The position numbers and the translations under genes were made by a program. Source: UBA6522 sp965262365 (GTDB lineage: Bacteria; Pseudomonadota; Gammaproteobacteria; Steroidobacterales; Rariloculaceae). Taken from it: a stretch of DNA of 64,000 nucleotides. This document shows positions 17,145 through 28,120 of this stretch, piece after piece (position 1 is the stretch's first letter; every line of letters starts with the position of its first letter). A model generated the notes under the pieces. That model was not told the origin of the DNA. It saw nothing but the letters and a program-made list of their open reading frames with translations, and did no database searches. The DNA lies in NCBI GenBank assembly GCA_965262365.1, contig OZ253541.1:3038001-3102000 (forward strand), read 5' to 3'.

Positions 17145-18904
17145 CAGTGTTCGACGCCGTGATCACGTCCGGCCACCACGCCGGCGTGGGGCGGTTCGGT
17201 CTGCGGAATAAAGTCTTCGGCCTCCCCGGGTACGCTGTAGTCGTAAGGCCAGCGATGCACCTCGGGAAGGTCGGGGCCCCAATTGCCGTGCTTGGGTGGC
17301 GTGTCCGGCGTCATCCACTCCAGGGTGGTTGCCCTCCAGGGGTTGGGGTCAGCCTTCGGACCGCGCCACAGGCTCCAGATCACGTTGATGAAAAAGAGCG
17401 TCTGCGCCGCGGCGACAAACAACGCCGCGATGGTGATGCCGGAATTCAGGGTATGGGCGGACTCGGGGATGAAGTCCGTGTCGCCCAAGGCGTAGTAGCG
17501 GCGCGGCACGCCGAGAATGCCGAGATAGTGCATGGGCAGGTAGATGGTATAGGTGCCCAGCAGCGTCAGCCAGAAGTGCGCCTTGCCCAGCGTCTCGTTG
17601 AACATGCGCCCGGTTATCTTTGGGAACCAGTGATAGATCGCGGCAAAGACCACCAGCACCGGGGAAACGCCCATGACCATGTGGAAGTGCGCGACCACGA
17701 AATAGGTATCGGAGAGCGGCAGATCCACCGTGACGTTGCCCAGAAACAGCCCGGTCAGGCCGCCGTGGATGAAGGTGAAGATGAACCCGATCGCAAACAG
17801 CATGGGTACCCTGAGGTGGATGTCGCCTCGCCACAGGGTCAGGATCCAGTTGTAGACCTTCAACGCCGTGGGCACCGCGATAATCAACGTGGTGGTGGCG
17901 AAAAAGAACCCGAAGTACGGATTCATGCCGCTGACGTACATGTGGTGGGCCCAGACCACGAAGCTCAGCGCACCGATCAGCACGATCGCCCAGACCATCA
18001 TCCGGTAGCCGAAGATGTTCTTGCGGGCATGCACGCTGAGCACGTCGGAGACGATGCCGAAGGCGGGCAGCGCGACGATGTAGACCTCCGGATGCCCGAA
18101 GAACCAGAAAAGATGCTGGAACAGAATCGGGCTGCCGCCGCCGTAGTCCAGTTCCCGGCCCAGTGACAGCATCTCGGGCATGAAGAAGCTGGTGCCGACC
18201 ACCCGGTCCAGCAACATCATGATCGCCGCCACCAGCAGGGCGGGAAATGCCAGCAGACCCAGAATGGTGGCGACGAAGATTCCCCAGACCGCCAGCGGCA
18301 TGCGCATCATGGTCATGCCGCGGGTCCTCGCCTGCAGCACCGTGGTGACGTAGTTCAGGCCGCCCATGGTGAACGCGACGATGAAGATGGCCAACGAGAG
18401 CAGCATCAGCACGATGCCGCCGCCGATCCCCGGCGTGCCTGCGCTGATCGCCTGGGGCGGATACAGCGTCCAGCCGGCGCCCGTGGGTCCACCGGGCACG
18501 AAGAAACTCGCCAGCAACACGATGACGCTCAGCAGGTAGACCCAGAAACTGAGCATGTTCAGGTAGGGGAATACCATGTCCCGGGCGCCGCACATCAACG
18601 GAATCAGGTAGTTGCCGAAGCCACCCAGGAACAGCGCCGTCAACAGGTAGATGACCATGATCATCCCGTGCATGGTCACGTACTGGTAGTACTCGTTGGG
18701 ATCCACCAGGTTGAACGTGTCGGGAAAGCCCAATTGCAGCCGGAACAGCAGGGACAGCACCAGCGCCACCACGCCCACCAGAATGGCGGTGATCGCGTAC
18801 TGGACCGCGATCACCTTGTGATCCTGGCTCCAGATGTACTTGGTGATGAAGGTATCGGGATCGTGAAGATGTTGATCGCGGTCGGCAATCGCAACATAGG
18901 CCAT
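17144..18904 (-). CDS. ctaD: Cytochrome c oxidase subunit I
   Basis: 586 residues, catalytic subunit with haem a and the haem a3/CuB centre. Signatures seen: LFWFFGHPEVYIVALPAFG (CuB histidine and cross-linked tyrosine region, A-type GHPEV motif), VVWAHHMYVSGM (the two adjacent CuB histidines) and YFVVAHFHMVMG (haem ligands H-x-H). TM1 and TM2 carry the low-spin haem ligand MHGMIMVIY. Start ATG 18904 overlaps the stop of subunit II by one base. Couples oxygen reduction to proton pumping in the inner membrane. Confidence 0.97.
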   Translation of the reverse strand: MAYVAIADRDQHLHDPDTFITKYIWSQDHKVIAVQYAITAILVGVVALVLSLLFRLQLGFPDTFNLVDPNEYYQYVTMHGMIMVIYLLTALFLGGFGNYLIPLMCGARDMVFPYLNMLSFWVYLLSVIVLLASFFVPGGPTGAGWTLYPPQAISAGTPGIGGGIVLMLLSLAIFIVAFTMGGLNYVTTVLQARTRGMTMMRMPLAVWGIFVATILGLLAFPALLVAAIMMLLDRVVGTSFFMPEMLSLGRELDYGGGSPILFQHLFWFFGHPEVYIVALPAFGIVSDVLSVHARKNIFGYRMMVWAIVLIGALSFVVWAHHMYVSGMNPYFGFFFATTTLIIAVPTALKVYNWILTLWRGDIHLRVPMLFAIGFIFTFIHGGLTGLFLGNVTVDLPLSDTYFVVAHFHMVMGVSPVLVVFAAIYHWFPKITGRMFNETLGKAHFWLTLLGTYTIYLPMHYLGILGVPRRYYALGDTDFIPESAHTLNSGITIAALFVAAAQTLFFINVIWSLWRGPKADPNPWRATTLEWMTPDTPPKHGNWGPDLPEVHRWPYDYSVPGEAEDFIPQTEPPHAGVVAGRDHGVEH

Positions 18905-20271
18905 TAGTCCGCTCCCCCGCTCAAGGTATTCAGATAGGCGACCATGTCATCGATGTCGTTGTCGCTCGGAAAGACGTCCGCCATCAGCATCATCTGGTCG
19001 CCGTACAGGTCGGCCGGATGGGCGCCCCGGATCGCGTCCCGGAAATTCCGCAACTGGGACGCGATGTACCAGTCGTTCTGGCCGGCCAGCGCCGGCGCGT
19101 TGACGGCCCAGATGCCCTCGGCGTCAACGCCGTGGCAGGCTGCACAGTTGCCGTAGAGTCGTTCGCCCCGGGCCGCGTCGCCGAAAACCGTCTCATCCAC
19201 GGGCGCGGCGGGCATCCCGGCGATGTAGGCCGAAACGTTCCGGATCGCGTCATCGTCCATGAGCGCGGCCATGATCGGCCTCATGGTGGCGCCGACCGTA
19301 TCCTCGGGGTGGGTTCCGCGCACGCCGTCGCGGTAATAGCGCAGTTGCCGCGCCAGATACCCCGCATCCAGACCGGCGATGGCGGGCGCGTTCAGGATCT
19401 GCATCCCCTGGCCTTGCTGGCCGTGGCAGGCACCGCACAGGGCGTAGCTGGCCTGCCCGGCCACCGGGTCGCCGAGCCCCCGGACCATCATTTCCGAGTA
19501 CGTGGGCTGATTGTCCAGCCAGGCTTCAAAGTCGGCGCGCTCCTCGACCACTACACGTCCCCGCATGGTGTGGTGGGCCACGCCGCAGAGTTCCTCGCAG
19601 AGGATTTCATATTCGCCAACGACGGTGGGCGTGAACCAGGCGTAGGTGACGTGCCCCGGCACCAGGTCCATCTTCACCCGGAACTGCGGCACCGCGAAAT
19701 CGTGCAGCACATCCTTTGAACGCAGCCAGGCCCGTTGCGGCTCATCCACCGGCAAATGCACGATGGGGCTGGCGACCAGGATATCGTCCCGACCGGTGGG
19801 GTCTTCGGGGTCCATGCCGAACGGGTTTTCCGGCGTGATATGCCGGATGTCGACATTGCCGAATTCCCCGTCATCGCCGGGAAAGCGGAAGCTCCAGTGC
19901 CATTGCTGGCCCACGGCCTCGAATTCCGCGGCTTCCTCGGGGACATTGACGAACTGGCCCCAGACCACCAGCCCCGGCGCCAGCATGACCACAACACCGA
20001 TGCTCGTGCCCACCGAGAGCCAGATCTCAAGCTTGGTGTTTTCCGGATCGTAGTCGGCCTTGTGCCCTGCGCGGTGCCGGTACCGGACCACGCACCAGGC
20101 CATGAACAGGTTTGCGGCCACGAATACCAACCCCGTTACCGCGAACGTCACGTTTACGGTGAGATCGATCAGCCCCCAATTGGAAGCAAGCGGGGTGAAG
20201 TACCAGGGACTCAGAAAGTGGAAGGCCAGCGAGGCCACCACGAGCAATACCAAAACGACTGCTAACAGCAT
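18904..20271 (-). CDS. ctaC: Cytochrome c oxidase subunit II fused to two cytochrome c domains
   Basis: 455 residues. Two N-terminal transmembrane helices are followed by the CuA cupredoxin domain with the binding motif CEELCGVAHHTM (C-x3-C-x3-H-x2-M) around residue 230, then two class I c-type haem domains with CGACH and CAACH. Standard caa3 subunit II carries one haem domain; here there are two, so electrons could enter through a built-in dihaem wire. It is the first gene of the operon ctaC-ctaD-ctaE2-ctaE-ctaF. There is no clear Shine-Dalgarno; ATG 20271 is preceded by GAAAGGCTCC. Confidence 0.94.
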   Translation of the reverse strand: MLLAVVLVLLVVASLAFHFLSPWYFTPLASNWGLIDLTVNVTFAVTGLVFVAANLFMAWCVVRYRHRAGHKADYDPENTKLEIWLSVGTSIGVVVMLAPGLVVWGQFVNVPEEAAEFEAVGQQWHWSFRFPGDDGEFGNVDIRHITPENPFGMDPEDPTGRDDILVASPIVHLPVDEPQRAWLRSKDVLHDFAVPQFRVKMDLVPGHVTYAWFTPTVVGEYEILCEELCGVAHHTMRGRVVVEERADFEAWLDNQPTYSEMMVRGLGDPVAGQASYALCGACHGQQGQGMQILNAPAIAGLDAGYLARQLRYYRDGVRGTHPEDTVGATMRPIMAALMDDDAIRNVSAYIAGMPAAPVDETVFGDAARGERLYGNCAACHGVDAEGIWAVNAPALAGQNDWYIASQLRNFRDAIRGAHPADLYGDQMMLMADVFPSDNDIDDMVAYLNTLSGGAD

Positions 20272-20339
20272 AAGATTTCGGAGCCTTTCTCGCTCAACTC
20301 GTTGCCCGGAATTCGCGCACCGGAAGCGCGATCACCGGC

Positions 20340-20786
20340 CTATTCGATGATGAATCTTCCGTTCATGAGTACGTAATGGCCCGGAAACGAGCAGAAATAC
20401 GTATATTCGCCACCGGGCTCAAGCCCGGCGAGGCTGAATGTCACCGACGTCTCCTCTCCGCCTCCGATCATTCCGGTCGAGGCAATGATGCGGGGATCAT
20501 CGGTCGGCAGGTATTCGGGCGGCCCGGCCATCGCCGCGACGGTGGCCAGGGGCGTGTAGTCGGCGGTGGTGGTCATCACCCAATTGTGACCCATGATGTT
20601 TGCGGCCAGTTGGCCGGCGTGGCGCAAGTTGATCGTCACCTCTTCGCAATCGGCGCTGACGCGAATTTCCGATACGTTGAACTGGATCAGGTCATTGCCT
20701 TCGATGACCTGGTTACACTCCTGACCCTGCGCGGTACCGCAAAACGCGAGACCCAGCAAGGCCGCTGCCGCGAAATATCTATACAT
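20340..20786 (-). CDS. Azurin (periplasmic blue copper protein)
   Basis: 148 residues with a cleavable signal peptide (MYRYFAAAALLGLAFCGTAQ, cut after AQG). Type 1 copper ligands are present: the first histidine in IMGHNWV and the C-x4-H-x3-M set in YFCSFPGHYVLMNG. The N-terminal disulfide cysteine pair of azurins is also present (ECNQVIEG and SADCEE). It transfers electrons in the periplasm. Placed just upstream of the oxidase operon on the same strand, it may donate electrons to it; this is inferred from position. An AGGAG lies upstream of ATG 20786. Confidence 0.94.
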   Translation of the reverse strand: MYRYFAAAALLGLAFCGTAQGQECNQVIEGNDLIQFNVSEIRVSADCEEVTINLRHAGQLAANIMGHNWVMTTTADYTPLATVAAMAGPPEYLPTDDPRIIASTGMIGGGEETSVTFSLAGLEPGGEYTYFCSFPGHYVLMNGRFIIE

Positions 20787-21135
20787 CGATTCGTGCTCCT
20801 GTCCTGGCTGCGCAGGTTTTTCGACGGTTGGCGAGAGGCTGCCTCAACCCGCTTCCACTCGTGGTCTGCCGATGCGGCCGCCGGATTCCGTGGACCCTGG
20901 ATTTCGGGCGCGAATATTAACAGAACCGCCGCTACCGGGTCATGGGGATTTTACGCTTTTTTTCGCTCCGGCGCGGCTTTGCGAGCGACCCTTGCGGCCC
21001 TTGCGACGCTCGGCATGACAAATTTCGCCTGTCCATGATCGGCCTTCATGGAGCGGATAACGCGACAGCGCCAATGCTCGCCGCCGGGCGAAGTAAACTA
21101 TCGAACCCGCCCATTGCAACGGAGGTCCAGGTTCT
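20787..21135. other. Divergent intergenic region azurin / dtd
   Basis: About 350 bases without a gene. It must hold the azurin/oxidase promoter leftwards and the dtd promoter rightwards. I see no clear sigma-70 boxes, tandem repeats or hairpins, only the dtd ribosome binding site GGAGGTCC near its right end. Confidence 0.5.
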
Positions 21136-21585
21136 TTGATCGGATTGCTGCAACGTGTCAGCCGCGCCAGCGTGACGGTTGAAGGTCGCACTATCGCGGA
21201 AATCGGTGGTGGTCTGCTCGTTTTCGTCGCGGTGGAGAACGGCGACACCGACGCCCAGGCCGAGCGCTTGATGCAGCGGCTGCTGGCTTACCGCATCTTT
21301 GCCGACGATCAGGATCGTATCAATCTCGATGTACGCGAGGCAGGCGGCAGCCTGCTGCTGGTCCCGCAATTCACTCTGGCCGCCGATACCCGCAAGGGCA
21401 ACCGCCCGGGATTCTCGAGGGCAGCGCCTCCGGCACTGGGCCGAAAACTGTTCGATTACCTGGTCCGGCTAGGCGCTGACGCACCGGTTCCAGTGGCGGC
21501 GGGCCGGTTCGGCGCCACCATGCGGGTTGATATCCGAAATGAGGGGCCTATGACCTTCTGGCTGCGAGTGCCGCCGACGGGCTAA
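21136..21585 (+). CDS. dtd: D-aminoacyl-tRNA deacylase
   Basis: 149 residues, Dtd family. Begins IGLLQRVSRASVTVEGR and has the catalytic-site motifs LLLVPQFTLAADTRKGNRPGF (SQxT-like, here PQFTLA) and the cross-subunit NEGPMTFWL (the G-P of the NxGPxT motif). It frees tRNA from mischarged D-amino acids and glycine. The start is TTG 21136, chosen because it fits the family N-terminus and has a strong GGAGGTCC eight bases upstream. The first residue of the PQFT motif is usually S; proline here is a small departure. Confidence 0.93.
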   Translation: MIGLLQRVSRASVTVEGRTIAEIGGGLLVFVAVENGDTDAQAERLMQRLLAYRIFADDQDRINLDVREAGGSLLLVPQFTLAADTRKGNRPGFSRAAPPALGRKLFDYLVRLGADAPVPVAAGRFGATMRVDIRNEGPMTFWLRVPPTG

Positions 21586-21641
21586 CTTGTCAGTGGCTTT
21601 CGCGTATTATTGGCGTATCGGTTAGGTATTGGAGCGAGACG

Positions 21642-21890
21642 ATGGGATTTGGTGGCATTAGCCTCTGGCAGCTGCTGATCGTACTGCTGATTGTCGTTGT
21701 GGTATTCGGTACCAAGCGCCTGCGATCCCTGGGCGGCGACCTGGGTGGCGCACTCAAGAGCTTCCGCAGCGCGATGGAGAGCGACGAGGACGCGCCCGAA
21801 GAATCCGCAGAAAAGCCGCGCCTTGAGACCGCCGAGCCGGACGCCGAGTTCGCCGAGCAACGCCAGGAGAGTCAAGGCAGCAAGACCTGA
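21642..21890 (+). CDS. tatA: Sec-independent translocase subunit TatA
   Basis: 82 residues: a short N-terminus MGFGGISLWQLLIVLLIVVVVFG with a single transmembrane helix, then the hinge and amphipathic helix GTKRLRSLGGDLGGALKSFR and an acidic unstructured tail. It forms the variable-size pore of the twin-arginine translocase. tatB and tatC follow about 0.9 kb later, separated by an opposite-strand GFA gene, which is unusual because tatABC are normally contiguous. Confidence 0.95.
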   Translation: MGFGGISLWQLLIVLLIVVVVFGTKRLRSLGGDLGGALKSFRSAMESDEDAPEESAEKPRLETAEPDAEFAEQRQESQGSKT

Positions 21891-22062
21891 TGCTTGGCGC
21901 CGAACGGCGGAAGAATTGATTCTGTCGGCGGCCAGGGGGTTCGGCCTGCCTCTCATCCTGAGCTGAATCGGCGCGCTGGTTGGAGTAGGTTCTCGCCCAA
22001 TCGATACGCGACATCGCGGGGGAATCAGCGGTGGCTCGGGACCGCTTCGGCCCGACTGCGCA

Positions 22063-22482
22063 TCACGCCGAACCGCATCCGGCCCCATGTCTTGTCGGCA
22101 GGTCATCGGTCAGCTCGTAGTAATCGCCCTTGTCGCCCGTGTAGATGTGTGCAACTGCCTGCAATCCGGTGGACTCGTCCAGCGTCCCGGCCATGATGCT
22201 GACATGATCCTCAGTCTTGGGAAGCCAGAACAGGCTTGAGCCGCAACGCCTGCAGAATCCGCGGGACGCAATTTCCGAGGAGGCGAACCATTCAAGACTC
22301 TTGCCGGCGACGACCGTCAGCGCATCCGTGGCCACGGCGGTGGCTGCGACGAAGTGGCCGCTGGTCCGCCGGCACTGGCTGCAGTGGCAATACACGATGG
22401 ATCGCAACGGTCCCTTGACACGGTAGCGCACGCCGCCGCAAAGGCAACCTCCGGTCGTCTCAAGTCCTCTGTCGGTTCGCAT
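22063..22482 (-). CDS. GFA-family (glutathione-dependent formaldehyde-activating enzyme-like) protein
   Basis: 139 residues from ATG 22482 (an in-frame start at 22515 would add 11 residues without family similarity). The zinc-binding pattern of the GFA/CENP-V fold is present: GGCLCGGVRYR, then CHCSQCRRTSG, and later GFCRRCGSSLFW. Most family members have unknown substrates, and direct formaldehyde activity is not implied. It is inserted between tatA and tatB on the opposite strand. Confidence 0.88.
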   Translation of the reverse strand: MRTDRGLETTGGCLCGGVRYRVKGPLRSIVYCHCSQCRRTSGHFVAATAVATDALTVVAGKSLEWFASSEIASRGFCRRCGSSLFWLPKTEDHVSIMAGTLDESTGLQAVAHIYTGDKGDYYELTDDLPTRHGAGCGSA

Positions 22483-22766
22483 CTCGTACCTCGAGCAGCT
22501 TTTCGTTGCCCGCATCGCCTTATCGAAACACCGTAGATATACGGCGTCAGATAGTTGGCGTCAACCGGAGCGGCTGTTCCAGTAGGCGGGGAGAATCGGC
22601 GCACGCACCGGGCGCGTTCTCACGCTCTCGTACGACGACCCCGAAATCGGGGCGCCTTCGCCGGGAAAGGGCCTTGCGGCCGGTTCGGTACACCCGTATC
22701 CGGAAGCCCGCGACATCGCGCTCCCAAAATACGGTATCTTTGGCTCCGGCTGGGAGAAACACATAA

Positions 22767-23291
22767 ATGTTCGACGTCGGCTTCTGGGAACTCTCACTGA
22801 TCTTTGCCATGGGGCTCATGATTCTGGGCCCGGAACGCATGCCCCGGGTCGCTGCACAGATCGGCCGCTGGCTCGGCCGGGCCCAGCGCACCGCCAATCA
22901 GTTCCGCCGAAAACTGCAGCGAGAACTGGAACTGGACGATCTCATGCGTGATGGGATCGTTCCACACAAACGCCCGGCGTCGCGCCCCAAGACGACCACG
23001 AAAACGGGTAATACGCCGACGACCGTTCCGGCCAACGCCAAGGCAGCCGGCGCGGACACCAAAACCGATCCCTCGACAGAGGCTTCCACGGCGGAGAGCC
23101 AGGTTGGCGAGGCCCCCGAACCGCCGCCCGCCGCAGCCCAGGTTGGCGAAGCCCCGGAACCGCCGGCCGCCGCAGCCCAGGTTGGCGAAGCCCCGGAACC
23201 GCCGGCCGCCGCGTCCCAGGTTGGCGAAGCCCCGGAACCGCCGGCCGCCGCGTCCCAGGTCGGCGAGCCCCCCGAGCCAGGATCGCGATGA
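22767..23291 (+). CDS. tatB: Sec-independent translocase subunit TatB with repeat-rich tail
   Basis: 174 residues. The N-terminus MFDVGFWELSLIFAMGLMIL carries the conserved TatB glutamate (E8), followed by GPERMPRVAAQIGRWLGRA and the amphipathic helix. TatB forms the substrate receptor with TatC. The C-terminal tail is expanded by almost five copies of a 13-residue unit (QVGEAPEPPAAA plus A/S). A Shine-Dalgarno-like GGGAG precedes ATG 22767. The stop overlaps tatC. Confidence 0.93.
   Translation: MFDVGFWELSLIFAMGLMILGPERMPRVAAQIGRWLGRAQRTANQFRRKLQRELELDDLMRDGIVPHKRPASRPKTTTKTGNTPTTVPANAKAAGADTKTDPSTEASTAESQVGEAPEPPPAAAQVGEAPEPPAAAAQVGEAPEPPAAASQVGEAPEPPAAASQVGEPPEPGSR
23100..23282 (+). repeat. 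39-bp tandem repeat inside tatB
   Basis: Unit starts CAGGTTGGCG at 23100, 23139, 23178 and 23217, with a diverged fifth copy at 23256. The spacing is exactly 39 bp, so the frame is kept. It encodes a proline/alanine/glutamate-rich flexible tail of TatB. Confidence 0.9.
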
Positions 23292-24075
23292 GCCCGGCCG
23301 AAGCTCCCAAAGCGGAAGAACAACTCGCCGAGGGGACGCTGCTTTCCCACCTGGTCGAGCTTCGCACCAGGCTGATTCGCGCCGCCGCGGCCGTGTTGGT
23401 CATTTTCATCGCCCTGGTTCCGTTCGCGGAGCGGGTCTTCACCCTGGTCGCAACACCCTTGATGGAGCGTCTCCCCGAGGGCGCCACCATGATCGCCACC
23501 CAGGTGGCCTCGCCGTTCCTGACGCCCTTCAAGATGTGCCTCTTCGTTGCCGTGTTCCTGGCCATGCCCGTGGTGCTGTACCAGGTATGGCAATTCGTGG
23601 CGCCCGGACTGTATCGCCAGGAGAAGCGCTTCGCCTTCCCGCTGCTTTTCGCGAGCATCATGCTCTTTTACGCCGGTGTGTCCTTCGCCTATTTCGTTGT
23701 ATTCCCGCTGATGTTTTCGTTCTTCGCCGCGGTCTCGCCCGAGGGCGTGACCATGATGACCGACATCGCGTCGTATCTTGACTTCATTCTCACTATCTTC
23801 TTCGCCTTCGGCCTGGCTTTCGAGGTGCCCATCGTCACCGTGATGCTGGTGTGGAGCGGACTGGTATCCACCCAGACGCTCAAGAAGGCGCGCCCGTTCG
23901 TGTTTCTCGGAGCGTTCGTGGCCGGCATGCTGCTGACCCCGCCGGACGCCATTTCCCAGACCCTGCTTGCCGTTCCAGTCTACTTGCTGTACGAAAGCGG
24001 TTTGATTCTTGCCAGGGTTCTGATCGCCCCAAAAAACGCTGCCGAGGACACCGGTGAAGCGGGAGAAACAACAGA

Positions 24076-24079
<4 letters not shown>
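23288..24079 (+). CDS. tatC: Sec-independent translocase subunit TatC
   Basis: 263 residues, six transmembrane helices. The family N-terminus EGTLLSHLVELRTRLIRAA contains the twin-arginine-binding glutamate in the SHLVELRxRL motif, and VVLYQVWQFVAPGLYRQEKR and LSFGLAFEVP-like sequence (FFAFGLAFEVPIVTVML) follow. ATG 23288 overlaps the tatB stop. Its own stop overlaps the next gene by four bases (24076-24079). Confidence 0.96.
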
Positions 24080-25599
<1,520 letters not shown>

Positions 25600-25795
25600 C
25601 GAGGTAGCCAACGTCCTGTGACAAAATGCTTCGGAAACCTGATCCGCAGACGCCCGCCGTATCCCGATCAGCGGTTCCATACTATTCAAACGGGCCTGAA
25701 TCGGCGCTTGACGGCCCCCGATAACCTGCGTCTAATCGGAGACCTATGTCGAACATGAGTTTTCCTTGGAGGGTTGTGCGCGGAGTGCTGATTCA

Positions 25796-26803
25796 ATGAC
25801 CTCCGCGCAAACACTCGACGCTTATATTCCCGAATCGTGCCGTGAGCTCGAAGATCTGGCGCGAGACCTGCCGCGCCTTGCGAGGGATCCGACCGCCGTT
25901 GCAGAGATAGATGCCGCACTGCATCGAGTCCCCACCAGACATGAAGTCATGTTGGGAGACGCCCGGTGCGCCGACTTCCCTCCCGACTCTGTCCAACTCG
26001 TGTTGACGTCGCCGCCCTACTGGACGCTCAAGGAGTATCGCCACTCCAAGGGTCAACTGGGCTCGATTGCCGAATACGATGAGTTTCTCGACCAGCTCGA
26101 CGAGGTCTGGAGCATGTGCCATCGCGCGCTCACGCCTGGCGGTCGCCTGGTTTGCGTCGTCGGCGACGTGTGCCTTTCGCGGCGCGGTCAGGCCGGCCGG
26201 CATATGGTCGTTCCCTTGCACGCTTCGATTCAGGAGCGCTGCCGGAAGCTGGGCTTCGACAACCTGGCGCCGATCATCTGGAGCAAGATATCCAATGCCG
26301 TCTACGAAGTGGATCGAGGTCCGGGCGGTTTCCTGGGAAAACCGTACGAACCCAACGCCATAGTCAAGAACGACATCGAATACATCCTCATGCAGCGGAA
26401 ACCGGGAGGCTATCGCCGGCCAAGCGCATCCGCGCGCATTCTGAGCCTCCTGTCTCGAGACTATTTTCGACAGTGCTTCCAACAAGTGTGGACGGACATC
26501 GCCGGCGCATCCACACGAACGCACCCGGCTCCTTTTCCGGTAGCGCTTGCCGAGCGTTTGATTCGCATGTTCAGCTTCGTCGGCGACACCGTGCTCGACC
26601 CGTTTACCGGCACCGGTACCACCCAGGTCGCTGCCGCCACGGTGGGCCGCAACAGCCTTGGAATCGAAATCGACTCCGTCTACAGGCAGATGGCGTTGGC
26701 GAGGCTGCAGACATCGGCGGATGACCTGTTAAAGGACACTCACGTTGTCGCGACTGAAATCCCCGCAAGAGACCAGCGCGTTCGTTCGGTAGCGTCAGAG
26801 TAA
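25796..26803 (+). CDS. DNA methyltransferase, beta-class N4/N6 amino type
   Basis: 335 residues from ATG 25796 (GGAG 10 bases upstream; an in-frame start at 25766 is possible). Catalytic motif IV VLTSPPYWTLKEYR comes first and the AdoMet motif I LDPFTGTGTTQVAAAT near the C-terminus, the order of beta-class enzymes. The TSPPYW tetrad is most common in N4-cytosine and some N6-adenine enzymes; the base cannot be fixed from sequence. No restriction gene is attached. It is the first gene of the methyltransferase cluster. Confidence 0.9.
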   Translation: MTSAQTLDAYIPESCRELEDLARDLPRLARDPTAVAEIDAALHRVPTRHEVMLGDARCADFPPDSVQLVLTSPPYWTLKEYRHSKGQLGSIAEYDEFLDQLDEVWSMCHRALTPGGRLVCVVGDVCLSRRGQAGRHMVVPLHASIQERCRKLGFDNLAPIIWSKISNAVYEVDRGPGGFLGKPYEPNAIVKNDIEYILMQRKPGGYRRPSASARILSLLSRDYFRQCFQQVWTDIAGASTRTHPAPFPVALAERLIRMFSFVGDTVLDPFTGTGTTQVAAATVGRNSLGIEIDSVYRQMALARLQTSADDLLKDTHVVATEIPARDQRVRSVASE

Positions 26804-26821
26804 TGGGATATGCTTGGTGAT

Positions 26822-26965
26822 ATGCGGAAAATCAAGCTCGGACTTCTCATGAAGTCAATTTTCGGCAAGCTCAACGGAACCGTGCAAAACAGATTCAAGG
26901 GTCTGATAAGCGAGCCTCTAAACGTGCAGTTTCTTTCTCTCGAAACAGCGAGACGCGGCCGATAG
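26822..26965 (+). CDS. Possible small ORF between two methyltransferases
   Basis: 47 codons from ATG 26822 to TAG 26963, basic overall (MRKIKLGLLMKSIFGKLNGT at the start). It abuts the convergent stop of the cytosine methyltransferase. No family recognised and no good Shine-Dalgarno; it may be fortuitous. Confidence 0.2.
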   Translation: MRKIKLGLLMKSIFGKLNGTVQNRFKGLISEPLNVQFLSLETARRGR

Positions 26966-28120
26966 TCAACCCTTTGTATCGTTCAGATCGATTGTCCCGG
27001 CACGCCGAATGAGCTCAGCTTCAAGGGCAAGCCGAAATCCATCGGGATACTTCAACTTGCTGCGACGGGCCCTTTTTACGAACCCCTCTAGTGCCCTTAC
27101 CGATAGATCCGGCCACTTGTCCGTGTTGAAGGCCGACAAGCGCCCCCGCCGCTTGCGGACTGGAAGCTCGGAAACGCTTGCAGAAACTCGGCCCTCGCCC
27201 ATATTCCATGCCGCTTTAGGCCAGGGCTTCCTCTGATCCAAGGGTGCATCCTGTCTTGAGTGATATTCCCCAGGTTCACTCAAACGGCTACCTATCCATG
27301 TGGCGATCGGAACCGATACAGCATTACCCAGAAGCCGCCATCGTCGGCGTGCTGCTCGCCCACGTAGTGGTGAAGACCATCGTGGGGGGAACCCTTGGAA
27401 CCGTTCGACCGCTTCGATTGGTGGAGTCACCACGCGTCCGTTCGGCAATAGTACGGCCGGCGGACACGGTATCCCCAACGACGAGCCGGCCTTGAGCGGC
27501 GGGATTGCATCGCCGGTCAAACCACTTCCAGTACGCCCTTCCGTCCAGTAGAACCCTATAGGGCGGACCAAATCCGGTACCGGCCATGCCCCCCGTGGCG
27601 CATCGTCCGACAAAATGATGGATCGTGGATCTTCCGACTGAGCGGCGACGATAAATACACGTCGGCGCCGTTGCGGCAGTCCGAATGCCCGACTGTCCAC
27701 CACACGGTAAGCCCATCGATAACCCCTCTCTTCGAGATGGCCGAGAATGAACTCCATCGCGGCACCTTGCGCCAAGTGCAGCATGAAGTAGACATTCTCG
27801 ATCACCACCCACGGGACGGGACGCTTATCCAACAATCGGAAGATATGATCAACAATCGAACTCTCGCGACCGCGTATTCCGGCCTTGTCACCTGCCATCG
27901 ACAGGTTCTGGCACGGGAAGCCAGCAGCAACGACATCGGTGTTCTCGGGGAGCGCCTCCAGGTCGGCGACATCCTCATGCAGACGTACGCTTGGAAATCT
28001 ATGCTTGAGAACCGTTACGGCATAGGGATCGTTTTCACATAGTAGAATCGTCGAGTGGCCCGCACGGCGAAAGCCAGACTCAAATCCTCCGATGCCTGCA
28101 AACAATCCCGATACCAGCAC
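26966..28120 (-). CDS. DNA (cytosine-5-)-methyltransferase
   Basis: About 384 residues from GTG 28120, which has GGAG four bases upstream; a TTG at 28189 would add 23 residues. Motif I LFAGIGGFESGF, motif IV GFPCQNLSMAG with the catalytic cysteine, motif VI VIENV, motif VIII (QRRRRVFIVA) and motif X (RLLGNAVSVPIATWIG) are all present, so it should be active. The target-recognition region is short. It is divergent from the Eco57I-like gene and the two 5' ends overlap. A Vsr-type endonuclease, the usual partner of 5-cytosine methylation, lies 14 kb away at 42585. Confidence 0.93.
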   Translation of the reverse strand: MLVSGLFAGIGGFESGFRRAGHSTILLCENDPYAVTVLKHRFPSVRLHEDVADLEALPENTDVVAAGFPCQNLSMAGDKAGIRGRESSIVDHIFRLLDKRPVPWVVIENVYFMLHLAQGAAMEFILGHLEERGYRWAYRVVDSRAFGLPQRRRRVFIVAAQSEDPRSIILSDDAPRGAWPVPDLVRPIGFYWTEGRTGSGLTGDAIPPLKAGSSLGIPCPPAVLLPNGRVVTPPIEAVERFQGFPPRWSSPLRGRAARRRWRLLGNAVSVPIATWIGSRLSEPGEYHSRQDAPLDQRKPWPKAAWNMGEGRVSASVSELPVRKRRGRLSAFNTDKWPDLSVRALEGFVKRARRSKLKYPDGFRLALEAELIRRAGTIDLNDTKG

